Shown piece by piece: positions 26,360 through 35,380 of a DNA stretch of 64,000 bases. The number at the start of each line of letters is the position of its first letter. The first letter of the stretch is position 1. The stretch is from Streptomyces griseoincarnatus (GTDB lineage Bacteria > Actinomycetota > Actinomycetes > Streptomycetales > Streptomycetaceae), in assembly GCA_014649575.1 (NCBI GenBank), contig BMTH01000006.1:365052-429051 (forward strand). The letters run 5' to 3'. The notes beneath the pieces were generated by a model. The model did not search any database. It saw only the letters and a program-made list of their open reading frames with translations, and was not told the DNA's origin. The position numbers and the translations under genes are program-made.

Positions 26360-27607
26360 GAAGCCGTGCGGCAGCCACGGCGCCGGGTCACTGCCGAACG
26401 CCACCGACGCCTCGGCCAGCGCGCCTTCCCGCAGCTCCCGCACCCGCCCGGCCGCGGCCAGCGCGGTCAGGCTCACCCCGCCCAGATAGGCGGCGCCCAG
26501 CTCCCGCACCGTCAGGGCGAGGTCGGCCGCGTCCCGGGTCGGCTCGCAGACCGCCCCCTTGGCGTCCCCGCTCAGCCGCCAGCGCCCCGCGTTCCACGGG
26601 CAGAAGGCGTCCTCCACCTCCAGCACCACGTCCACCGGCGTCCGGTACGTGCGCGCCGCGAGCGCCGCACCCACCTCCACCGGCCGCACGTACAGCGCGT
26701 CCCGCACCGCCGGACGGCAGCGCCGCACGTCCTTCACCAGGTACTGCCAGGCGTCGTCCACCGGCCGCCCCCGCACCCGCAGCGACGACGTCAGGTCCAG
26801 GTCGAACAGGAACCGCCACAGCGCCGCGGCCGCCGCCGGGTCCAGTGCGTCCAGGGCGCTCAGCGCCACCTCGCCCTCGGGCCCGCCCGGGCCCCAGGAC
26901 GGCTTCACCCGGAACCGCGCGTACCCGACCGTCGCCCCGTCGCGCTCGGCGACCACGCACTGCAGCGGCGACGCCCCGCCCCGCTCGCTCTCCGGGTCCA
27001 GCACCCCCAGCCGCTCCCAGCCGGGCAGCCGCGCCGGCATCCCGGGACGCCCCGGCACCAGCTGTGCGTAGACCGCCTCGCACGCGTCCAGCACCTCGGC
27101 CGGGTCCGCGTACCGCAGCCGTACGTCATCCGTACCGTCCGGCACCGACAGACCGGCGCGCACGGTGTCGATCTCCGCGTCCAGCTGGAAGGTGGCCGCT
27201 CCGTAGCCGAACCGGCCGTAGATCGCCGGCTCCGACGCCGTCAGCACCGCCAGCGGCTCGCCCCAGGAGCGGATGTCGTCCAGCTGCCGGCGCATCATCG
27301 CGGTCAGCAGCCCGCGCCGTCGGTGGGTGGCGGCCACGCTCACCATCGTCACGCCCGCGGCCGGCACCGACGCCCCGCCGGGCACGGTCAGCCGGAAGGA
27401 GAAGGCACCCCCGGACGCCACGCACCGGTCACCGTCCCAAGCGGCCAGGAAACGGCCGAACTCGGTCAGTTCGCGCCACAGTCGGCGCTCCTCGTCGGCC
27501 TCGGGCAGCCCTCCGAAGGCCCGCAGCAGGTTCCCGTACGCGCTGTCCCACTCGTCCGGCTGGAGGCTGCGCAGTTCGGGCGCCGGGCCCGTGTGATCGT
27601 CGACCAT
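26357..27607 (-). CDS. Eis-like GNAT N-acetyltransferase
   Basis: A 416-residue protein matching the Eis family: two GNAT-type regions and a C-terminal sterol-carrier-like domain. VTMVSVAATHRRRGLLTAMM is the acetyl-CoA P-loop segment, and EPAIYGRFGYGAAT the conserved Tyr region. The chain ends in HGF, and Eis enzymes use the C-terminal Phe carboxylate as base, so the end is consistent with an active enzyme. Eis proteins acetylate amines, including aminoglycosides; the substrate here is unknown. ATG 27607 opens the family N-terminus. Confidence 0.88.
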   Translation of the reverse strand: MVDDHTGPAPELRSLQPDEWDSAYGNLLRAFGGLPEADEERRLWRELTEFGRFLAAWDGDRCVASGGAFSFRLTVPGGASVPAAGVTMVSVAATHRRRGLLTAMMRRQLDDIRSWGEPLAVLTASEPAIYGRFGYGAATFQLDAEIDTVRAGLSVPDGTDDVRLRYADPAEVLDACEAVYAQLVPGRPGMPARLPGWERLGVLDPESERGGASPLQCVVAERDGATVGYARFRVKPSWGPGGPEGEVALSALDALDPAAAAALWRFLFDLDLTSSLRVRGRPVDDAWQYLVKDVRRCRPAVRDALYVRPVEVGAALAARTYRTPVDVVLEVEDAFCPWNAGRWRLSGDAKGAVCEPTRDAADLALTVRELGAAYLGGVSLTALAAAGRVRELREGALAEASVAFGSDPAPWLPHGF

Positions 27608-27757
27608 GGCGCCATGCCTACCAGGGCCGCGGAATCGGGGCGAGGCAATTTCCGCCGCCCGGGCCCCGGAACGGCCCTGGGTGAAGTTCACTGTGAGTCC
27701 GGCCCCCGTGAGGGGGGACAACCTGGACCTCCCGTGCCAAGCGGCCGGTTGGATGGA

Positions 27758-27763
27758 TAGGGT
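27758..27763 (+). promoter_or_regulatory. -10 box of phosphatase gene
   Basis: TAGGGT ends nine bases before the ATG at 27773, so the leader would be only a few bases. No ribosome binding site is seen. Confidence 0.35.
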
Positions 27764-27772
27764 CCCGAACTG

Positions 27773-28951
27773 ATGGCAGCAGGACGAGAGCGGCGCGCGG
27801 CGGCCGAGACGTTCACGGCCCGGTTGAAGAAGCAGTGGCACCGGGCCCGCGTCGGCATGCGCCGGGCCGCCGTCGACTACTTCCGCGGCGACGGCTCGGA
27901 CTGGATCGCGCTCGCCGGGCTGCTCCTCACCGTCCCGCTGATCGCCGCGGGCACCCTCGCCAACTCCGTGTGGTGCTCGCCCTCCGCCCTGTGCATCCCG
28001 ATCGTCGCCGGCGGTCTGCTGCTGCGCCCGGCCAGCCTGCTCGGGCTCTACGCGGCGGCGGCCACCGCGCTGATCGTGGAGGCCGTGCAACTCGGCCCCT
28101 ACACCGAGGGTGTGGCGCGGGTCACACCCGGCGTGGTTCTGGTCGTCGCGGCCTGCGGCTTCTTCGGGCTGCTCGTCGCCCAGTTCCGCAGCAGGGTCGG
28201 CGTGCCCTGGCGGCGCGGCGGCACCATGCTGTTCGACCTGCGAGAGCGCATCCGGGTGCAGAGCAAGCTGCCCAAGCTGCCGACGGGCTGGCACCGGGAG
28301 ATGGCGCTCCGTCCCGCGGGCGGCCAGTCCTTCTCCGGCGACTTCGTGGTCGCGGCCCGCACCAACGGGGGACGCACGCTGGAGGTCGTCCTCACCGACG
28401 TCTCCGGCAAGGGCATGGACGCCGGCTCGCGCGCCCTGCTGCTGTCGGGCGCCTTCGGCGGCCTGCTCGGCAGTCTGCCCCCGCACGACTTCCTGCCCGC
28501 CGCCAACGGCTATCTGCTCCGCCAGGACTGGGACGAGGGCTTCGCCACGTCCATCCACCTGGTCCTCGACCTGGACTCCGGCGACTACGAGCTCTACTCC
28601 GCCGGACATCCGCCGGGTCTCCAGCTCAGCGCGGGCAGCGGCCGCTGGGAGGAGAAGGCCGCCGACGGACCTCTGCTCGGCGTGTACGACGGCGCCCAGT
28701 TCGACCCGGTGAAGGGCTCGCTGCGCCCCGGCGACGTGCTGATGCTGTTCACCGACGGCCTGGTGGAGACCTCGGACCGGGACATGGTCGAGGGCATCGA
28801 CCGCCTCACCGGCGAGGCCGACCGCTATGTCGCGGGCGGCTTCCACGGCGCCGCCTGGCACCTCATCGAGGCCGTCGCCAAGGACGTCAACGACGACCGG
28901 GCGCTGCTGCTGATCTGCCGCGAGGGCCCCACCGCCGCCGCGGCACGCTGA
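27773..28951 (+). CDS. Membrane PP2C-type (SpoIIE) serine phosphatase
   Basis: A 392-residue protein. Residues ~45-145 are membrane helices (WIALAGLLLTVPLIAAGTLA, then GVVLVVAACGFFGLLVA), and ~170-385 is a SpoIIE/PP2C phosphatase domain. Metal-binding Asp residues are in GQSFSGDFVVA, VVLTDVSGKGMDAGSRALLL, MLFTDGLVET and VNDDRALLLI. Such proteins dephosphorylate anti-sigma-factor antagonists. No antagonist gene lies beside it, so its partner is elsewhere. It is the first of a group with the HD gene downstream, 23 bases away, though that gene has its own promoter. Confidence 0.9.
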   Translation: MAAGRERRAAAETFTARLKKQWHRARVGMRRAAVDYFRGDGSDWIALAGLLLTVPLIAAGTLANSVWCSPSALCIPIVAGGLLLRPASLLGLYAAAATALIVEAVQLGPYTEGVARVTPGVVLVVAACGFFGLLVAQFRSRVGVPWRRGGTMLFDLRERIRVQSKLPKLPTGWHREMALRPAGGQSFSGDFVVAARTNGGRTLEVVLTDVSGKGMDAGSRALLLSGAFGGLLGSLPPHDFLPAANGYLLRQDWDEGFATSIHLVLDLDSGDYELYSAGHPPGLQLSAGSGRWEEKAADGPLLGVYDGAQFDPVKGSLRPGDVLMLFTDGLVETSDRDMVEGIDRLTGEADRYVAGGFHGAAWHLIEAVAKDVNDDRALLLICREGPTAAAAR

Positions 28952-28962
28952 GCGGCTCCGGG

Positions 28963-28968
28963 CACACT
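28963..28968 (+). promoter_or_regulatory. -10 box of HD gene; decides its start
   Basis: CACACT ends six bases before GTG 28975. The same hexamer and spacing precede rpiB. This favours GTG 28975 over the in-frame ATG at 28993. Confidence 0.4.
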
Positions 28969-28974
28969 GGTCGT

Positions 28975-29436
28975 GTGAACCGGACACCGATCATGGACCT
29001 CGCCGAGGTCGAGGCCACCGCCCGCGCCGCGCACACCGGCCAGACCGACAAGGCGGGCCGCCCCTACGCCGAGCACCTGCACGCGGTCGCCGAGGGCGTA
29101 CGGCTCCGGGGCGGCGACGACGAGCAGATCGCGGCGGCCTGGCTGCACGACGCCGTGGAGGACGACAGGCTCAGCCACGCGTGGCTCGAGGAGGCGGCGC
29201 TCACCCGGCGCACCAAGGACATCGTGCTCGCCGTGACCAAGCGGTCCGGCGAGCCGCCCGAGGAGTACGCGGCCCGCATCCTGGCCACACCGGGCGCGCC
29301 GCTGGTGAAGGAGGCGGACCTGGCGCACAACGCCGACCCGGCCCGCCTCGCCGTCCTCGACGACGCCACCCGCACCCGGCTGACCGCCAAGTACGCGCGG
29401 ATGCGCGCCCTCCTGGGTCTGGACGCGGGGACCTAG
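28975..29436 (+). CDS. Small HD-domain protein, alarmone-hydrolase-like
   Basis: A 153-residue protein that consists of one HD domain. Its motifs follow those of the RelA/SpoT hydrolase domain and small alarmone hydrolases (MESH1-like): HTGQTDKAGRPYAEHLHAVA, the metal-binding LHDAVEDDRL and the late VKEADLAHNADPARL. It therefore could hydrolyse (p)ppGpp or a related nucleotide, but there is no synthetase domain, and substrate is an inference. GTG 28975 was preferred for the -10 box in front of it; ATG 28993 is the alternative. The 3' end overlaps the convergent acyltransferase by four bases. Confidence 0.8.
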   Translation: MNRTPIMDLAEVEATARAAHTGQTDKAGRPYAEHLHAVAEGVRLRGGDDEQIAAAWLHDAVEDDRLSHAWLEEAALTRRTKDIVLAVTKRSGEPPEEYAARILATPGAPLVKEADLAHNADPARLAVLDDATRTRLTAKYARMRALLGLDAGT

Positions 29437-30626
29437 ACGGAGATCTTCTCGCCCGGCGCCCGCACCTCGACGGGCCTGGGCTGCTCACGGACCCGGGCCG
29501 CCTCGCCCGCGTCCCGGCGGAACGCCCACTCCATGCGCGGCTCCACCACGCAGCGCAGCGCCCGCTGCACCGGCCGGGTGCACAGCAGCGTCACGGCGGC
29601 GGCCGCGAAGACGGTGAGTCCCAGCACGCCGAGCGGCTCGTGCAGCGCGGGCTGGTCGTAGAAGTCGGTGTAGTTGCCCGCGCGCACCAGGAAGGCGTGC
29701 AGCAGGTAGCCGTAGATGGTGCCCGCGCCGAGGGAGGTGAACCACATGCGGCGGCGCGGCACCCAGGCGAGGAAGCAGACGGTCATCACCAGCGAGCAGC
29801 CGAGCGTGGCCCACACCACGACCGGGCCGGCCCACCAGGCGGTGTCCAACTCCTGGGCGGCATCGCTGTGGTACAGCCAGCCCAGCCGCATGTACGGCAT
29901 CGTCGCCCAGGCCGTGACCGCCGCCGCGACGAACACCGGCACGGACGCCAGGCGCACCGAGCGGCGCTTGACCATCCGGAAGTGTTCGGGGCGCAGGGTC
30001 AGACCCAGCACGAAGAAGGGGAGGAACTGCAGCACCCGCTGGAGCTCCAGGTCGTCGCCGATCTGCGGGGACACCGAGCCGAGCGCGGCGAGGACCAGGG
30101 ACACCGGCAGCGGGTGCCTGATCGTCCTCCACACCGGCGTGGTGATCCGCCACACGAACAGCGCGCACAGGAACCACAGGTGGTACGTGGGGTCCAGCAG
30201 CGTGATGCCGTGCTCCGGCTCGTCGTTGCCGTAGCGCTGGAAGAGGGAGTACGCGGTCTCGAAGACCACGTAGGGGACGACGACTCCGGTGATCAGGCGC
30301 TGGACGTGCTTGGGGCGCAGGTCGAAGCTGCGGGAGAAATAGCCGGAGATGAGGATGAACGCCGGCATGTGGAAGGTGTAGACGACCCGGTAGGCCGTCT
30401 CGACCGCCCCGTCGTCCAGGAGCTGCCCCCAGGCGTGACCGACGGCCACCAGCACGATCGCCAGGTACTTGGCGTTGTCGAAGAAGGCGTCGCGCTGTCT
30501 GCCTCCCGGGGCGGGCCGGGAGCCCTTCGGGGTCCTGGTGCGCGGGGCCGGCACTCCGTCGGCCGGCGTCTGCACCGGAGGAAGCGGCGTCCTGCTGTTG
30601 CCGTACGGTCGCTGCGAGTTCGTCAC
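29433..30626 (-). CDS. Acyltransferase-3 family membrane protein
   Basis: A 397-residue integral membrane protein of the acyltransferase-3 (NodX/OafA-like) family. After a disordered Pro-rich N-terminus (~1-45), RDAFFDNAKYLAIVLVAVGH opens the first helix with the family's conserved His, and about ten helices follow, with YHLWFLCALFVWR in the middle. These enzymes transfer acyl groups to sugars or lipids at the membrane. GTG 30626 has GGGAGG before it. Its stop overlaps the HD gene by four bases without space for a terminator. Confidence 0.88.
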   Translation of the reverse strand: MTNSQRPYGNSRTPLPPVQTPADGVPAPRTRTPKGSRPAPGGRQRDAFFDNAKYLAIVLVAVGHAWGQLLDDGAVETAYRVVYTFHMPAFILISGYFSRSFDLRPKHVQRLITGVVVPYVVFETAYSLFQRYGNDEPEHGITLLDPTYHLWFLCALFVWRITTPVWRTIRHPLPVSLVLAALGSVSPQIGDDLELQRVLQFLPFFVLGLTLRPEHFRMVKRRSVRLASVPVFVAAAVTAWATMPYMRLGWLYHSDAAQELDTAWWAGPVVVWATLGCSLVMTVCFLAWVPRRRMWFTSLGAGTIYGYLLHAFLVRAGNYTDFYDQPALHEPLGVLGLTVFAAAAVTLLCTRPVQRALRCVVEPRMEWAFRRDAGEAARVREQPRPVEVRAPGEKISV

Positions 30627-31260
30627 TGGCCCTCCCGGCGGTGGAACGGGGAGGCGATCGGGGAGCTCGCTGCGCTTGCGGGGGACGAGGCAGCGTGGAA
30701 CATCTCAGGCACCCTAGCGTCGTCTTCGGGAATCCGTAAAACGCCCGACGTCATTCCTGGTTATCGCGTTCGAGTACCCCGGATTCGGCAATGCGCGCAT
30801 ACCGTGGGCGTGATGGGCAACACAAGCGAAGAGCTGCCGTGTTGTCGCTCCCGCACGCCGTTCTTGTCAGGATTGTTCGTGATCAGTCCGGTCATGGCGG
30901 CGGGTGGCGACTCAGGTTGAGACTCAGGTGACATGTCCCCCTGCCCGGGAAACGGGGGTTATTCGAATTACCTGCGAACACCATGTGAGGGTGCGGAGAA
31001 GGCGGTGTTCGCAAGTCCCGCGTAAGCGTCCTTGAAGTCGCCCAATTCGCCGGGCGGGTGTTCTCTCGAATTACCGTACGACAAACAGGTGTTGCCTCTT
31101 GGCGGCCGGTGCGGCGGTGACGGCGGCAGGACCACGGGACGGACGATGTGTCAGCCGCCGGTTAGGGCGGCCTTGTTGGTGGCACGATGGTTCTGGCGGG
31201 GTGCGCGGGGATGCGTCGCCCGGGCCGGCGAAGCCGAACCGACCAAGGGTGTGATCAGTT
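30627..31260. other. 634-base intergenic region with repeats and hairpin
   Basis: No coding sequence is supported in six frames. Visible structures are a direct repeat GACTCAGGT (30909-30917 and 30921-30929), a direct repeat TCGAATTACC (30963-30972 and 31066-31075), and an inverted repeat GCGAACACC/GGTGTTCGC (30974-31012). It could hold promoters for the small membrane protein or an unannotated small RNA. Confidence 0.6.
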
Positions 31261-31455
31261 GTGGCCATTTCACTGTCAGTGGTGCTGCTGTTGGCGATCA
31301 TCCTGGTGGTGCTGCTGAGAGGTGGCTCCATCAAGGCCGGGCCGGCGATCGTCGCCGTCCTCTTCGGCTTCTTCCTCGCCTCGACGGGCATGGCCGACGA
31401 CATCCAGCGCTTCCTGGACTCGATAGCCGACATGATCAACTCCATCAGCTTCTGA
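31261..31455 (+). CDS. 64-residue hydrophobic membrane protein
   Basis: A short protein starting at GTG 31261 with an AAGGGTG ribosome binding site ten bases before. Residues ~2-19 (AISLSVVLLLAIILVVLL) and ~25-43 (AGPAIVAVLFGFFLASTG) are two membrane helices joined by RGGSIK, and ~44-64 form an amphipathic helix MADDIQRFLDSIADMINSIS. No known domain is recognised. Third-position GC and the helix pattern indicate a real gene. It stands alone, between a long noncoding region and a hairpin. Confidence 0.8.
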   Translation: MAISLSVVLLLAIILVVLLRGGSIKAGPAIVAVLFGFFLASTGMADDIQRFLDSIADMINSISF

Positions 31456-31488
31456 CCCCGCCCCACGGCAGAGGTCCCCCCGCCGACG

Positions 31489-31531
31489 CGCCTCAGGGCC
31501 GGCCCTGGCACCCCGGACCGGCCCTGAGGCG
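31489..31531. terminator. Terminator hairpin behind the small membrane protein
   Basis: CGCCTCAGGGCCGG pairs perfectly with CCGGCCCTGAGGCG across a 15-base loop, a 14-bp stem, 33 bases after the stop codon. Confidence 0.8.
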
Positions 31532-31660
31532 TGCCAGGGAGGCGCCGCCGAGGTCCGCCCGGTGCTCGTCCTGGCGTGATCCTGGGGGACGCCGCGCGGC
31601 AGGTATGCGGTCCCGCCCGGCGGTACGGGGCCGCCTGAGGCCCCCGGCCCGGAGGTACGA

Positions 31661-31705
31661 CGAAGGCCCAGGAGGCGGGTACACACCCTCTCACCTGGGC
31701 CTTCG
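31661..31705 (-). terminator. Terminator hairpin behind tRNA-Gly
   Basis: CGAAGGCCCAGG pairs with CCTGGGCCTTCG, a 12-bp stem with a 21-base loop, beginning ten bases downstream of the tRNA-Gly 3' end on the minus strand. Confidence 0.75.
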
Positions 31706-31714
31706 GCCGTACAG

Positions 31715-31785
31715 AGCGGGCGACGGGAATCGAACCCGCGTAGCCAGTTTGGAAGACTGGGGCTCTACCATTGAGCTACGCCCGC
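31715..31785 (-). tRNA. tRNA-Gly (anticodon TCC)
   Basis: The minus strand folds to a 71-nt cloverleaf: acceptor GCGGGCG/CGCCCGC with discriminator T, D arm AGCTCAATGGTAGAGC, anticodon stem CCAGT/ACTGG with loop CTTCCAA (anticodon TCC) and T arm CGGGTTCGATTCCCG. CCA is not encoded. It reads glycine GGA/GGG codons. Confidence 0.97.
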
Positions 31786-31949
31786 ACGGTGCGCGCCGCG
31801 CGTCCGTGACCGCGGCACTGACAGGCATCGTAGCGGGTCGTACGTCCTTGTCGCACACCCCGTGTCCGGCAGGCCGCCGTGCGGACACGGCGCCGGTAAA
31901 GGCGGCGGACCTTTCGCCCGCGTGCATGTACCCTACGGATCGCACCAGA

Positions 31950-32026
31950 CGGGGTGTGGCGCAGCTTGGTAGCGCGTCCGCTTTGGGAGCGGAAGGCCGT
32001 GGGTTCAAATCCCGCCACCCCGACCA
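31950..32026 (+). tRNA. tRNA-Pro (anticodon TGG)
   Basis: A 77-nt cloverleaf including an encoded 3' CCA: acceptor CGGGGTG/CACCCCG with discriminator A, anticodon stem TCCGC/GCGGA around TTTGGGA (anticodon TGG), and T arm GTGGGTTCAAATCCCGC. It is divergent to tRNA-Gly and 164 bases upstream of tig. Confidence 0.97.
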
Positions 32027-32190
32027 GCCACCTGCTCACCATCGGTGATCGCCTTTTGGGTGCCGCAGCCGCTGCCGTTACTATGCAAGCTGCACGCCCG
32101 TGTGTCTCTGAAAGTCCTCCGGGCGGCGAATCGGCCGGACCGCTCTGGTCCCGGCAGAACCCGAGAAGTCAGCCACAAGGAGACCGAACC

Positions 32191-33588
32191 GTGAAGAGCG
32201 CCGTGGAGACCCTGAACCCGACCCGGGTTCGGCTCACTGTCGAGGTGCCCTTCGAGGAGCTCAAGGACAGCCTCGACGCGGCGTACAAGAAGATCAACCA
32301 GCAGGTCACGGTGAAGGGCTTCCGCAAGGGCAAGGTCCCGGCCCGGGTCATCGACCAGCGCTTCGGCCGCGGTGCGGTGCTGGAGGAGGCGGTCAACGAC
32401 GCCCTCCCGAAGTTCTACACCGACGCCGTGAACGAGGCGGAGCTGAGCCCCCTGGGCCAGCCCGAGGTCGACATCACGGAGCTGAAGGACGGCGAGACGC
32501 TGAACTTCACCGCCGAGGTCGACATCCGCCCGGCCATCGAGATCCCGGACTACTCCGGCATCGAGGTCGAGGTCGACGCCGTCGAGGTCACCGACGAGGA
32601 CGTGGAGAAGTCGGTGGAGCAGCTCCGTGAGCGCTTCGCCTCCACGACCCCGGTCGAGCGGGCGGCCGAGGACGGCGACGTGGTCACCATCGACCTCGAG
32701 GCCAAGGTCGACGGAGAGGTCCTCGAGGACGGCGTCGCCGACGGCGTCTCCTACACGATCGGCTCCGGTGAGCTGCTGGACGGTATCGACGACGCCGTGA
32801 AGGGCCTGGAGGCCGGTGGCGAGGCCACCTTCACCTCCGAGCTGAAGGGCGGCTCGGCGGCCGGCAAGGAGGCCGAGGTCACCGTCAAGGTCACCCAGGT
32901 CGCCAAGCGTGAGCTGCCCGAGCTGGACGACGACTTCGCCCAGCTCGCCTCCGAGTTCGACACCCTCGAGGAGCTCAAGGCGGACAGCCGCAAGCGCCTC
33001 GAGAACATGAAGCAGTACGACCAGGCCACGCAGGCCCAGGAGCGCGTCCTGGACAAGCTGCTCGAGCTGGTCGAGGTGCCCGTCCCCGAGAAGCTGCTCG
33101 AGGACGAGATCAACACCCGCAAGCACAACCTCGAGCACCACCAGCTGGGCCAGATGGGCCTGGACCTCGCGAAGTACCTGGAGATCCAGGGCAAGACCGA
33201 GGAGGAGTTCGAGAACGAGACCCGCGAGGCCGCGGTCAAGGGCATCAAGACCCAGTTCGTCCTCGACGAGCTCGTGAAGCAGGAGAAGCTCAACGTCAAC
33301 CAGGAGGAGCTCACCGAGCACCTCATGCGGCGTGCGGCCTCCTCCGGCATGTCCCCCGACCAGTTCGCCCAGGCCGTCGTCGAGCAGGGCCAGGTCCCGC
33401 TGCTCGTCGGCGAGGTCGCCCGCGGCAAGGCGCTGGCCGTCGTGGTCGAGAAGGCCACGGTCAAGGACACCAACGGCGAGACCGTCGACCTCGAGGACGA
33501 CGAGGACGAGGCCGCCGAGGCCGAGACCTCCGAGGCCGCGGCCGACGAGAAGGCCGACGAGAAGGCCGAGGAGAAGACCGAGGGCTGA
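32191..33588 (+). CDS. tig: Trigger factor
   Basis: A 465-residue ribosome-bound chaperone and peptidyl-prolyl isomerase. The ribosome-binding signature [12 protein letters not shown] is at ~44-55, the FKBP-type domain spans ~150-240 ([35 protein letters not shown]), and the C-terminal chaperone arms follow. The last ~35 residues are an acidic tail ([20 protein letters not shown]) typical of actinobacteria. GTG 32191 follows AAGGAG. It is the first gene of the folding/degradation block tig-clpP1-clpP2-clpX, but a terminator separates it from clpP1. Confidence 0.96.
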   Translation: MKSAVETLNPTRVRLTVEVPFEELKDSLDAAYKKINQQVTVKGFRKGKVPARVIDQRFGRGAVLEEAVNDALPKFYTDAVNEAELSPLGQPEVDITELKDGETLNFTAEVDIRPAIEIPDYSGIEVEVDAVEVTDEDVEKSVEQLRERFASTTPVERAAEDGDVVTIDLEAKVDGEVLEDGVADGVSYTIGSGELLDGIDDAVKGLEAGGEATFTSELKGGSAAGKEAEVTVKVTQVAKRELPELDDDFAQLASEFDTLEELKADSRKRLENMKQYDQATQAQERVLDKLLELVEVPVPEKLLEDEINTRKHNLEHHQLGQMGLDLAKYLEIQGKTEEEFENETREAAVKGIKTQFVLDELVKQEKLNVNQEELTEHLMRRAASSGMSPDQFAQAVVEQGQVPLLVGEVARGKALAVVVEKATVKDTNGETVDLEDDEDEAAEAETSEAAADEKADEKAEEKTEG

Positions 33589-33608
33589 GCCCCGGCACGG
33601 TGATCGAC

Positions 33609-33644
33609 CGCGAAGGCCCCGGGGCGAACCCCGGGGCCTTCGCG
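33609..33644. terminator. Terminator hairpin behind tig
   Basis: CGCGAAGGCCCCGGGG pairs perfectly with CCCCGGGGCCTTCGCG over a CGAA loop, a 16-bp stem. Confidence 0.9.
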
Positions 33645-33760
33645 TCACCAGGAGACCGGACGCCCTCAGGAGCGCGGGGAACCGCGCGACCGACCCCCGC
33701 GCACCGTCGGGCGGACACGACGCGCACGCCCACGGGCGACCGGGCCACGGCCCCGCCGAC

Positions 33761-33776
33761 TACGCCCCCGGCGAAC
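33761..33776. promoter_or_regulatory. Candidate ClgR site upstream of clpP1
   Basis: TACGCCCCCGGCGAAC contains CGC-N5-GCG-AAC, the core of the ClgR activator motif known for clpP1 of Streptomyces and clp genes of related bacteria. It lies about 40 bases before the putative -10 box, a place suited to an activator. Confidence 0.5.
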
Positions 33777-33813
33777 ACTCCCATCTCCGGGATTCCCCGA
33801 AGGGACCCGCGCG

Positions 33814-33819
33814 TTAGGG
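33814..33819 (+). promoter_or_regulatory. Putative -10 box of clpP1P2
   Basis: TAGGGT lies about 100 bases before the clpP1 start codon and downstream of the candidate ClgR site. No clear -35 hexamer is visible, as expected for an activated promoter. Confidence 0.3.
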
Positions 33820-33918
33820 TCCATGAATACCAGGGCAGTGGAGTCTCCGATACGGCTCCCGCCCCGCAGGGAACACGTGAGACGGCCCGGCGCCGTCGTA
33901 AGACGAGCAGGTGGATAC

Positions 33919-34536
33919 GTGACGAATCTGATGCCTTCAGCCGCCGGCGAGCCTTCCATCGGTGGTGGCCTCGGCGACCAGGTCTACAACCGGCTGCTCG
34001 GCGAGCGGATCATCTTCCTCGGCCAGCCGGTCGACGACGACATCGCGAACAAGATCACCGCACAGCTGCTGCTCCTTGCCTCGGACCCCGACAAGGACAT
34101 CTACCTCTACATCAACAGCCCCGGCGGTTCGATCACGGCCGGCATGGCGATCTACGACACCATGCAGTACATCAAGAACGACGTGGTGACGATCGCCATG
34201 GGTCTCGCGGCGTCCATGGGGCAGTTCCTGCTCAGCGCGGGCACGCCCGGCAAGCGCTTCGCGCTGCCCAACGCCGAGATCCTGATCCACCAGCCCTCCG
34301 CAGGCCTCGCCGGCTCCGCCTCGGACATCAAGATCCACGCCGAGCGGCTGCTGCACACCAAGCGGCGCATGGCCGAGCTCACCGCCCAGCACACGGGCCA
34401 GACGGTCGAGCAGATCACCCGTGACTCGGACCGTGACCGCTGGTTCGACGCCTTCGAGGCCAAGGAGTACGGCCTCATCGACGACGTGATCGCCACGGCC
34501 GCCGGCATGCCGGGCGGCGGCGGCACCGGGGCCTGA
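33919..34536 (+). CDS. clpP1: ATP-dependent Clp protease proteolytic subunit 1
   Basis: A 205-residue serine protease subunit forming a tetradecameric chamber with ClpX or ClpC. The triad is Ser ~99 in GLAASMGQF, His ~124 in ILIHQPSAG and Asp ~173 in [20 protein letters not shown]-like [12 protein letters not shown] is also present. GTG 33919 was chosen since the product [13 protein letters not shown] matches the Streptomyces form, with AGGTGG upstream; further in-frame starts at 33823 and 33931 exist. In Streptomyces clpP1clpP2 are co-transcribed and needed for normal development. The gap to clpP2 is 109 bases. Confidence 0.96.
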   Translation: MTNLMPSAAGEPSIGGGLGDQVYNRLLGERIIFLGQPVDDDIANKITAQLLLLASDPDKDIYLYINSPGGSITAGMAIYDTMQYIKNDVVTIAMGLAASMGQFLLSAGTPGKRFALPNAEILIHQPSAGLAGSASDIKIHAERLLHTKRRMAELTAQHTGQTVEQITRDSDRDRWFDAFEAKEYGLIDDVIATAAGMPGGGGTGA

Positions 34537-34645
34537 GAGGTGCTGCGAGGCTCCACGAGCCCCGTAGGACCCCGCCCGGGCCCGTGACAGAGCCCGGGGC
34601 CCCAGCAGCCCCAGCCGACCGCCTCAGCCCCTTTCAGGAGACACC

Positions 34646-35353
34646 GTGAACGCATTCCCCGGCAGCGGGATCTACGACCGTACGCAGGCCGTGCAGGACA
34701 TGTCCGGCTCGCAGGGCCGCTACACCGGTCCGCAGGCCGAGTCCCGTTACGTCATTCCGCGCTTCGTCGAGCGCACCTCCCAGGGCATCCGCGAGTACGA
34801 CCCGTACGCGAAGCTCTTCGAGGAGCGTGTGATCTTCCTCGGCGTGCAGATCGACGACGCCTCCGCCAACGACGTCATGGCGCAGCTGCTGTGCCTGGAG
34901 TCGATGGACCCCGACCGGGACATCTCGGTCTACATCAACAGCCCCGGCGGCTCCTTCACCGCGCTCACCGCGATCTACGACACGATGCAGTACGTGAAGC
35001 CGGACATCCAGACCGTGTGCATGGGCCAGGCGGCCTCCGCCGCCGCCGTCCTGCTCGCCGCCGGCACGCCCGGCAAGCGCATGGCGCTGCCGAACGCCCG
35101 GGTGCTGATCCACCAGCCGTACAGCGAGACCGGCCGCGGTCAGGTCTCCGACCTGGAGATCGCCGCCAACGAGATCCTCCGCATGCGCACGCAGCTGGAG
35201 GACATGCTGGCCAAGCACTCCACCCGTCCGATCGAGAAGATCCGCGAGGACATCGAGCGCGACAAGATCCTCACGGCCGAGGACGCGCTGGAGTACGGCC
35301 TGATCGACCAGATCATCACCACCCGGAAGATGGACAACTCCAGCCTGCGCTGA
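34646..35353 (+). CDS. clpP2: ATP-dependent Clp protease proteolytic subunit 2
   Basis: A 235-residue ClpP paralog with an N-terminal extension of about 45 residues over ClpP1 ([20 protein letters not shown]) that may be processed. Triad: Ser ~131 in [11 protein letters not shown], His ~156 in VLIHQPYSE, Asp ~206 in [18 protein letters not shown]. ClpP1 and ClpP2 of actinobacteria form mixed complexes. GTG 34646 follows AGGAGACACC. The 3' end is 28 bases before a remarkable repeated hairpin region leading to clpX. Confidence 0.96.
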   Translation: MNAFPGSGIYDRTQAVQDMSGSQGRYTGPQAESRYVIPRFVERTSQGIREYDPYAKLFEERVIFLGVQIDDASANDVMAQLLCLESMDPDRDISVYINSPGGSFTALTAIYDTMQYVKPDIQTVCMGQAASAAAVLLAAGTPGKRMALPNARVLIHQPYSETGRGQVSDLEIAANEILRMRTQLEDMLAKHSTRPIEKIREDIERDKILTAEDALEYGLIDQIITTRKMDNSSLR

Positions 35354-35380
35354 GGCACGGCTGGGGTGTAACGTCTGCCG

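Noticed and set aside
32005..33648. A long minus-strand frame over trigger factor rich in Leu/Val/Gly/Asp
   Set aside because: It mirrors the Glu/Asp-rich codons of tig on the other strand. No start signal, no domain.
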